Of a DNA stretch of 31,586 bases, positions 24,569 through 30,061 are shown in pieces. Position 1 is the first letter of the stretch, and each line of letters starts with the position of its first letter. This DNA is from a virus. Where the stretch lies: IMG/VR virus record IMGVR_UViG_3300008266_000572, positions 1-31,586 of that record. One strand, given 5' to 3'. The notes under the pieces are model-generated. The model saw only the letters and a list, made by a program, of their open reading frames with translations. It ran no database searches and was not told the origin of the DNA. Position numbers and translations under genes: made by a program.

Positions 24569-25426
24569 ATGACTATTAAACATTCAAAGTACAAAAATAC
24601 AGGCATCCTCTTTGAACTTCTTGTAAGACAAATTACAGCGGACACCTTATCAGGTACTGAATCAAAAGCAGCAAATATTTTAAAGAAATATTTTACTAAA
24701 ACTGAATTAGGACGAGAGTATAAGTTATACGAGAACCTATTTAAGTACGTAAACGTTAGTGAGGCTAAGGCCGATATGGTGGTTACTACCCTAATCGAAA
24801 GCTCAAAACAACTAAACCGCTCAGCCCTTAAAAGACAAAAATATAATTTGATTAAGGAAATTAAGGCTAACTACAATGTTGAAGAATTTTTCAAAACAAA
24901 GTTACCTAATTATAAGGCACAGGCTGCATTGTATACTTTATTAGAAGTATACAACAGTGAAAATTTGTCAAATCCAAATCAAATTATTGAGAATAAAACA
25001 GCTCTTTTAGAACATTTAACTCAATCAACTATTGATAAACAAGGTGTTCAAAATAGTACATTAGAAGAATTTAGAAATCAAGATAAAGATATTCGTATGT
25101 TAACATACAAAGTATTACTTGAAAAATTCAATAATAAGTATGCTAATCTAAATGAGAACCAAAAATCAGTTTTAAAAGAATTTATTAACAGTGTTGATAA
25201 TACCCCCAAATTAAAGGAGTTTTACAATGGTAAAGTAAATGAAATTAAAACATATCTAGCTAGATTAAATGCTTCTGTCACTGATAAGGCTGTGCAGATC
25301 AAAATTAATGAAGTGATTAATATGTTATCACCATTAAGCAAAAATGATAAGGCATCAGACGACAATTTAGTAAACTTGTTACAATATTATCAATTAGTTG
25401 AGGAATTAGAAACAATAGCTAAATGA
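24569..25426 (+). CDS. conserved protein in the prohead-core position (285 aa)
   Basis: A helical, charged protein with an N-terminal signature HSKYKNTGILFELLVRQITA and ILKKYFTKTELGREYKLYE, which I recall from other T4-like phages downstream of the portal. No enzymatic motif, signal peptide or membrane helix. The lysine/glutamate-rich helices, many with L-x-E or I-x-E sites, fit a component assembled inside the prohead and trimmed by gp21. In T4 this interval encodes gp67 and gp68; there is no clear sequence match to those. It overlaps the next gene by 4 nt. Confidence 0.55.
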   Translation: MTIKHSKYKNTGILFELLVRQITADTLSGTESKAANILKKYFTKTELGREYKLYENLFKYVNVSEAKADMVVTTLIESSKQLNRSALKRQKYNLIKEIKANYNVEEFFKTKLPNYKAQAALYTLLEVYNSENLSNPNQIIENKTALLEHLTQSTIDKQGVQNSTLEEFRNQDKDIRMLTYKVLLEKFNNKYANLNENQKSVLKEFINSVDNTPKLKEFYNGKVNEIKTYLARLNASVTDKAVQIKINEVINMLSPLSKNDKASDDNLVNLLQYYQLVEELETIAK

Positions 25427-25896
25427 GCAAACTAGACAGAATACGAGATATAATTAAAAAACGCCTAGAAGAAGAAAATGCTACAGGCACTGGTGCTTCT
25501 TTTAATCCAGGTGATGGTGGAGAAAATTACTCTATGCCTGTAGCTGGTAAAGCTAAAAATTATTATGTAGATAAATTAGGGTATAAACTTGTTAAACCTA
25601 CAAAATCTAAAGCTTTTGACCAAAAACAATTGTGGGAAGAACAAACTGCATTTGATCTTGAATCATACATTTCCGCCCTACCCACAGATGATGAGAAATT
25701 AAAAAAATACATTGCTGGTCATATGGGTGATTATAATACTATATCTAGCAAATTAAAAGAACTTATTCAACTAGTAGGGGATGCTAAAAAGGATGATATA
25801 AACACATACCGAAAAGATCCTCAATTTAGATCAAACTATAGCACAGACTTAGCAATTGAACTTTTAAACGACTTAATAGACTTTTTTACAAAATAA
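25423..25896 (+). CDS. tagged protein with a capsid-N-terminus-like segment (157 aa)
   Basis: MSKLDRIRDIIKKRLEEEN is a tag-like N-terminal helix with possible gp21 sites. It is followed by TGTGASFNPGDGGENYS, which parallels TGTSATFNSGTSGENWA just after the predicted cleavage site of the major capsid protein. The rest is helical with a conserved-looking LWEEQTAFDLESYISALP. I infer a prohead-associated, proteolytically matured protein. Starts inside the upstream stop (ATGA). Confidence 0.57.
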   Translation: MSKLDRIRDIIKKRLEEENATGTGASFNPGDGGENYSMPVAGKAKNYYVDKLGYKLVKPTKSKAFDQKQLWEEQTAFDLESYISALPTDDEKLKKYIAGHMGDYNTISSKLKELIQLVGDAKKDDINTYRKDPQFRSNYSTDLAIELLNDLIDFFTK

Positions 25897-25899
25897 AAC

Positions 25900-27060
25900 A
25901 TGGAACAAACACTACAATCACAATATAACCTTATTAAAGAAGGTAAAGGAAATAAAGCCTATTTCCTAAAATCAGCATATCGTCTATTCCCAGATATGTT
26001 ATCACCTGTTAACACATTTGAGGATACAGTTGCTATCCTTAAAAATAGAAGTATCATAAGTGAAGGTATTGGTGGATTAGTTACATCTGGTAAAAAACAA
26101 GATTGGCATTCTATCTTTAATGAGAATATGAATAAGCTTAAAGAAAATAGTGAGGAAGAAAAAATCCAAAAACTAAAAGATATAATGGCTAAGGCTGAAA
26201 AAGGAGACACTCAAGCTACCCAAACTTTAGCTATGATGATGGCTGATATACCTGGTTTAAAAGAAGGAGAAGATGAAGAAGAAGATGGCGAATATGATGA
26301 AATGATCAAACGTCACGAAGAAGAAGAAGATGCTAAACACACTTTACCTAACTATCGTCGTGGTCTTAAAGAAGCTAAAGAAAAAGAACCATCTAAAGAA
26401 GTATTAGATAATCAAAAACATAACTTTGATTACAAAGATGATAAAAACTATGACAACTTGTTTGGTCAAGAATTTTTAGATGGATACTACACAGAAATGA
26501 AAGACCCAGCTAATGCTGATAAAGATGTTGAAGAATTAAGAGCTATTGTTGCTAAAAACTTAGCTAAAGACAAACAATACTACCTTAAAAACGGACAATT
26601 TGGAGTTAAAGGATTAGGATATACTACTGAAGCCCCAGGATTAGGCGAACCAAAAGAACCTAAAGGTAAATTTGCATCATCAGGATATGGTGATATACCA
26701 AAAACTAAAGATCTAAAAGAATCGGTATTACGTTCTCAAATTCATCTTTTAATTAAAGAAGTATTAGACGAACTTCAACAAGACCCAAAGGCATATGCTG
26801 ATGAGGAAGAGTTTAGCACTAGATTACTTAGTAAAATAAAAAGTAACATACACGGTAAAAACAAACACCACGCTGCTAAGTATGGTGAACCAGATGTAAA
26901 TGTAGAATATTATCTAGAATTTGCTGAAAAAAATATGCAAAACATCATCGATAAATTCTTTGACCATACTAAACCAGAAGGTGGAGTAGGCGATGCTGTA
27001 AAACATGTTTTAGCTAAAGTAGACTCTAGTGTGCTTCATGAAGCTAAGAAGAAAAAATAA
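25900..27060 (+). CDS. putative prohead-core protein (386 aa)
   Basis: The N-terminal segment SQYNLIKEGKGNKAYFLKSA and RLFPDMLSPVNTFEDTV is conserved-looking. A glutamate-rich linker occupies about 125-150. Residues about 155-235 include FGQEFLDGYYTEMKDP. An internal helix SVLRSQIHLLIKEVLDELQ (about residues 276-294) looks like the N-terminal tags elsewhere. The tail is basic (HEAKKKK). Charge, low complexity and location between portal and protease all fit a scaffold/core component. No enzyme motif. Its TAA shares a base with the next ATG. Confidence 0.55.
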   Translation: MEQTLQSQYNLIKEGKGNKAYFLKSAYRLFPDMLSPVNTFEDTVAILKNRSIISEGIGGLVTSGKKQDWHSIFNENMNKLKENSEEEKIQKLKDIMAKAEKGDTQATQTLAMMMADIPGLKEGEDEEEDGEYDEMIKRHEEEEDAKHTLPNYRRGLKEAKEKEPSKEVLDNQKHNFDYKDDKNYDNLFGQEFLDGYYTEMKDPANADKDVEELRAIVAKNLAKDKQYYLKNGQFGVKGLGYTTEAPGLGEPKEPKGKFASSGYGDIPKTKDLKESVLRSQIHLLIKEVLDELQQDPKAYADEEEFSTRLLSKIKSNIHGKNKHHAAKYGEPDVNVEYYLEFAEKNMQNIIDKFFDHTKPEGGVGDAVKHVLAKVDSSVLHEAKKKK

Positions 27061-27284
27061 TGATTAAGCTAGTAGATCTACTATTTGAAGATAAAGAAGT
27101 TAGTAATATTGATTATTACCAACAAGTACTTAACATAAGTAACGGCATATCTCCATCTAGTAGAAAATACTTTCAATCTGTAATTGATTCGGTTAAAAAA
27201 CGAGGTAACAAAGCTACCCCAAAACAATACGATATACTAGAAAGAATACGAAAAGGAGATTTTTCTTACCACCCAAGAAACTAA
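27060..27284 (+). CDS. small conserved phage protein (74 aa)
   Basis: The N-terminus MIKLVDLLFEDKE is similar to that of the 10211 gene (MIKLVDILNEADI). The body has YFQSVIDSVKKRGNKATPKQ followed by YDILERIRKGDFSYHP, a pattern I recall in T4-like phages with no known function. One-base overlap with the upstream gene (TAATG) indicates coupling. Confidence 0.5.
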   Translation: MIKLVDLLFEDKEVSNIDYYQQVLNISNGISPSSRKYFQSVIDSVKKRGNKATPKQYDILERIRKGDFSYHPRN

Positions 27285-27285
27285 T

Positions 27286-27774
27286 ATGAAAAAATCTGAT
27301 TTATTAAAATTAATTAAAGAAGAATATAAGGCTATATTAGAAGCTAAAATGTTTGATGATCCAAATGATTTACTTTCTGGTGTGGATAATTACATATCTG
27401 AGTTACCTATTAAGATGACTGGTTGGAGAAAACAATTAGTTGAAATACTTGAAAAGGATACTGGGTATCAAAACATGGCTAACATGTTAACAAATTTTAC
27501 TGAAGTAGTTAAGAAAGAATTAGCTACAATAGAAAATTTTAAAGATGATGTAAGCGAACATATTCGAGAATATAATGAAATATATTCAAAAAGTGAACAA
27601 CTAAGTCCTGAGGACGAAAAAATGTTTGATGAATTAGAAAATCTAGATTATAAATTAACAGATGTATCTAACCAACTAGAAGAATACACTGATGGGCTAG
27701 AAAAAATAACCGAAAGCTACAACACACTATCAGACACAGTACGATATATAGTTAAATTTGATTTAAAAGCATGA
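27286..27774 (+). CDS. tagged helical protein (162 aa)
   Basis: MKKSDLLKLIKEEYKAILEAK is nearly the same tag as on the 15062 and 13408 proteins, with a probable LIKE/E cut site. The body is a long, acidic helical bundle or coiled coil (ELATIENFKDDVSEHIREYN, then EDEKMFDELENLDYKLTDVS). It lies immediately before the protease gene, whose ATG overlaps its stop by 4 nt, as expected for a prohead-core substrate made alongside gp21. Confidence 0.58.
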   Translation: MKKSDLLKLIKEEYKAILEAKMFDDPNDLLSGVDNYISELPIKMTGWRKQLVEILEKDTGYQNMANMLTNFTEVVKKELATIENFKDDVSEHIREYNEIYSKSEQLSPEDEKMFDELENLDYKLTDVSNQLEEYTDGLEKITESYNTLSDTVRYIVKFDLKA

Positions 27775-28382
27775 AACAAGTATTAATAGAAACAAGAGCA
27801 TTTGCCGCTAGCCCGGTATCACTCACTGAAGGAAAAAGTGAAACAGGAAATTTACTTGTTAAAGGTATTTTAGCTACAGCTGAGGTAAAAAACGGCAATG
27901 GTCGCTACTACTCAAGAGACTTATGGGAGCGTGAAATAGACAAGTACATGGAAAATGTTAATGCTAATAGAGCATTAGGCGAACTAGACCACCCAGACTC
28001 ATCTATTATCAATTTAAAAAATGTTTCTCATAATATTAAGAAAATATTTTGGGAAGGAGATAACGTAATGGGTATAATTGAATTATTACCTACTCCATCT
28101 GGTAACATTTTAACATCGTTGTTTGAAAACAAAATACCAGTAGGTGTATCATCACGTGGTATGGGCTCATTAAAACAAATGGGTGAATTAATGGAAGTAC
28201 AAGACGATTTTGAATTATTATGTTGGGATTTCGTCTCTACACCTTCAAATCCTGGTTCGTATATGAAAGAATTAGGTGTAATGAATGAGTCTAAAACACC
28301 CCAACAGTATAACAAGTACCAAAAAGTAAACTCAATTATCACAGATATACTTTGTGCTAATGGATCTTGCCCTATATTCTAA
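27771..28382 (+). CDS. 21: prohead core protease gp21
   Basis: The 203-residue protein matches T4 gp21-type serine proteases. Sequence landmarks are KNGNGRYYSRDLWEREIDKY, the catalytic His region GELDHPDSSIINLKNVSH (H74) and the nucleophile region IPVGVSSRGMGSL (S127/S128). It ends with DFVSTPSNPGSYM. It cleaves scaffold, core proteins and the capsid precursor after L/I-x-E type sites during head maturation. The size is close to T4 gp21 (about 212 aa). It starts in the stop codon of the tagged gene before it. Confidence 0.92.
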   Translation: MKQVLIETRAFAASPVSLTEGKSETGNLLVKGILATAEVKNGNGRYYSRDLWEREIDKYMENVNANRALGELDHPDSSIINLKNVSHNIKKIFWEGDNVMGIIELLPTPSGNILTSLFENKIPVGVSSRGMGSLKQMGELMEVQDDFELLCWDFVSTPSNPGSYMKELGVMNESKTPQQYNKYQKVNSIITDILCANGSCPIF

Positions 28383-28386
28383 TACT

Positions 28387-28695
28387 ATGGATAAAAATAA
28401 GTTAAAACAACTAATCCAAAAAATAGTAATCCAAGAAATTAAAGTAAACCGAAACCCAACGCTTCGTTATGCAGCATTTGGTAAAAAAATGGACCAACTT
28501 GGTATAGACGACAGTAGCATCGAAATAGATGGAATAGATATGCGTGATGCTCCTGAATTTGTAGATGCATATATTTCATATGCTGAGTGGGAGGATGGTG
28601 CTGAATTAACTGATGATGAATTAGAAATGCTTAATGATACATCTGAGTATCAAGCACTAGCCCAAGAAAAAGCATTTGAAAAAGCATTTATGTGA
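28387..28695 (+). CDS. tagged small acidic protein (102 aa)
   Basis: I start it at the ATG at 28387, 4 nt after the protease stop; an upstream in-frame extension to 28354 lies inside gp21 and lacks the tag at its start. The N-terminus MDKNKLKQLIQKIVIQEIKV is a tag-like helix. The second half is acidic with APEFVDAYISYAEWEDGAEL and TDDELEMLNDTSEY, a module I recall in other T4-like phages. Role unknown; placement between gp21 and gp22 favours a head-assembly connection. Confidence 0.57.
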   Translation: MDKNKLKQLIQKIVIQEIKVNRNPTLRYAAFGKKMDQLGIDDSSIEIDGIDMRDAPEFVDAYISYAEWEDGAELTDDELEMLNDTSEYQALAQEKAFEKAFM

Positions 28696-28724
28696 CCCCC
28701 TCCTATAATAGTATTTTAGGACCG

Positions 28725-28755
28725 ACCCTACAGAAATGTAGGGTTTCTTTTTTTT
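28725..28755 (+). terminator. intrinsic terminator with GAAA tetraloop
   Basis: ACCCTACA (28725-28732) pairs perfectly with TGTAGGGT (28737-28744) around a GAAA loop, followed by TTCTTTTTTTT. It separates the core genes from gp22-gp23. Confidence 0.92.
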
Positions 28756-28765
28756 CTATACATAA

Positions 28766-28882
28766 ATGCGACTTTACATATTTCTATATATATGTATGCT
28801 CAAATATGCTATCTTCTATATAGCATTTATTATAACAAATCTATTACGTTTCTATATTAAACGTATTTCCAAAACAATTTAA
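28766..28882 (+). CDS. possible 38-aa hydrophobic leader ORF
   Basis: An ATG at 28766 opens a 38-codon frame ending 11 nt before the gp22 ATG. The product would be hydrophobic and basic at the end: MRLYIFLYICMLKYAIFYIA, then further Ile/Leu/Phe and RFYIKRISKTI. It looks like a single-pass membrane peptide. It also coincides with the hairpin array of this leader, and AT-rich DNA tends to encode such residues, so it may be chance. There is no Shine-Dalgarno sequence. Confidence 0.28.
   Translation: MRLYIFLYICMLKYAIFYIAFIITNLLRFYIKRISKTI
28775..28865 (+). promoter_or_regulatory. array of three hairpins with a shared TCTATAT-type loop
   Basis: Three inverted repeats follow each other in the gp22 leader. 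TACATAT/ATATGTA spans 28775-28796 with loop TTCTATAT. ATGCTAT/ATAGCAT spans 28806-28826 with loop CTTCTAT. TACGTTT/AAACGTA spans 28845-28865 with loop CTATATT. Stems differ but each has 7 perfect pairs, and each loop contains CTATAT or CTAT. A fourth TTCTATA lies at 28754-28760. They could be mRNA structures or protein-binding sites controlling scaffold and capsid expression. Confidence 0.6.
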
Positions 28883-28884
28883 TT

Positions 28885-28889
28885 GAGGA
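28885..28889 (+). promoter_or_regulatory. Shine-Dalgarno GAGGA of gp22
   Basis: GAGGA lies 4 nt upstream of the gp22 ATG at 28894. It is the only well-placed Shine-Dalgarno sequence I found in the window. Confidence 0.65.
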
Positions 28890-28893
28890 CAAA

Positions 28894-30030
28894 ATGAACA
28901 GAGAAATGCTCAAAGAAGCAATCGCTGAAGCTAAGACCATTAAGGAAACTGCTATCGCGAGTGCAAAAGCTGCTCTTGAGGAAGCATTCGCTCCACAACT
29001 TACAGCAATGTTTGCTGAAAGGTTGAACGAGATGGATGAAGAAGAAAGAGTAGAAGAAAATGATTATTCAGACGAGGAATTTAGCTTAGAAGATATTTTA
29101 GCTGAGTTAGGAAAGGCTGAAGATGATTCTGAAATGAAAGATGAAGGTATGTATGAAAACTTAGATGAAGATCTAGTGTTAGAAGACATGTCTGACGAAG
29201 ACATCGAAGAATTAGTAACATCAGTTATTGACGACATGATCGCATCTGGTAAGCTTATGGCTGGTGAAGAATCAGAAGAAGAAATGGATATGGACGACAT
29301 GGAAGACATGGGTGACATGGAAGACATGGATATGGACATAGACATGGAAGACGGTGAAGAAGAAATCGAAGACGAAGATGAAATCAAAATCGACGAAATC
29401 TTAGCTGAAATCTTAGGTGAAGAGAAAAAAGAAGTAGAAGAAGGAGCTGACATTCCTGCTGACGAGTATGTTACTGGAACTCAGGGTGGTGGAGTTGCTT
29501 TAGGTCTAGCTGCTGGAGTTGCTGCTTTAGCTTGGAGTTCTTTAGATAAAAAACAAAGAGAAGAACTTACAACTAATGCCAAAGCTGCTTTACAAAGATA
29601 CGGAGATGATTTAGCTGGTGCCGCTGAATGGGTAAAAAATAAGTCTAAAGGTATCCTTGGAATAAAAGAAACAGCTGACGTTAAAGAAATGGAAGACACT
29701 ATCAATGAGTTAAGAAACGAACTTAATGAAGTTAATCTATTAAACGCTAAACTTCTTTACACTAACAAAATCTTCAAAGCAAAGAATCTTACCGAATCTG
29801 AAAAAGTAAAGGTTTTAAACACATTTGACAAAGCAGAAACTGTAAAAGAAGTTAAACTAGTATTCGAAACATTAGCTGAATCTTTCAAAACAACAAACAA
29901 GAAAGCAGCAATTAAAGAATCATTAGGATCGGCTTCTAGAAGCATCGCACCTGCTACCCCAAAACAACCAATTATTGAAGTAAACGATGCATTTGCTCGT
30001 ATGCAGAGATTAGCTGGTTTAAGAAAATAA
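28894..30030 (+). CDS. 22: prohead scaffold protein gp22
   Basis: Identified by position (after gp21, before gp23), by the N-terminal MNREMLKEAIAEAKTIKET resembling T4 gp22 (which begins MLKEQLIAEAQ), by high acidity, and by a conserved-looking helix NEVNLLNAKLLYTNKIFKAK and LTESEKVKVLNTFDKA. An acidic Asp/Met repeat occupies about 130-150. Residues about 190-260 are an unusual insert with a Gly-rich hydrophobic helix (V201-L217). The C-terminus NDAFARMQRLAGLRK matches that of the 16683 protein. gp22 forms the core on which gp23 assembles and is then degraded by gp21; many L-x-E and I-x-E sites are visible. Length (378 aa) exceeds T4 gp22. Confidence 0.88.
   Translation: MNREMLKEAIAEAKTIKETAIASAKAALEEAFAPQLTAMFAERLNEMDEEERVEENDYSDEEFSLEDILAELGKAEDDSEMKDEGMYENLDEDLVLEDMSDEDIEELVTSVIDDMIASGKLMAGEESEEEMDMDDMEDMGDMEDMDMDIDMEDGEEEIEDEDEIKIDEILAEILGEEKKEVEEGADIPADEYVTGTQGGGVALGLAAGVAALAWSSLDKKQREELTTNAKAALQRYGDDLAGAAEWVKNKSKGILGIKETADVKEMEDTINELRNELNEVNLLNAKLLYTNKIFKAKNLTESEKVKVLNTFDKAETVKEVKLVFETLAESFKTTNKKAAIKESLGSASRSIAPATPKQPIIEVNDAFARMQRLAGLRK
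29281..29352 (+). repeat. in-gene GACATGGAA-type repeat in gp22
   Basis: Imperfect short repeats of GA(C/A)ATGGA(A/T) encode a Met/Asp/Glu-only tract. It is a low-complexity acidic segment of the scaffold and a likely site of length variation. Confidence 0.65.
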
Positions 30031-30061
30031 AATTAATAATAACCAATTCGATTTAAAAAAA

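Noticed and set aside
28354-28386. Upstream extension of the small gene after gp21
   Set aside because: It lies inside the gp21 coding sequence and starts with a non-ATG codon; the ATG at 28387 gives the expected tag.
29064-29453. Long minus-strand frame opposite gp22, Ser-rich
   Set aside because: It mirrors the Asp/Glu/Met codons of the scaffold acidic tract; the composition is an artefact and no minus-strand gene signals exist.
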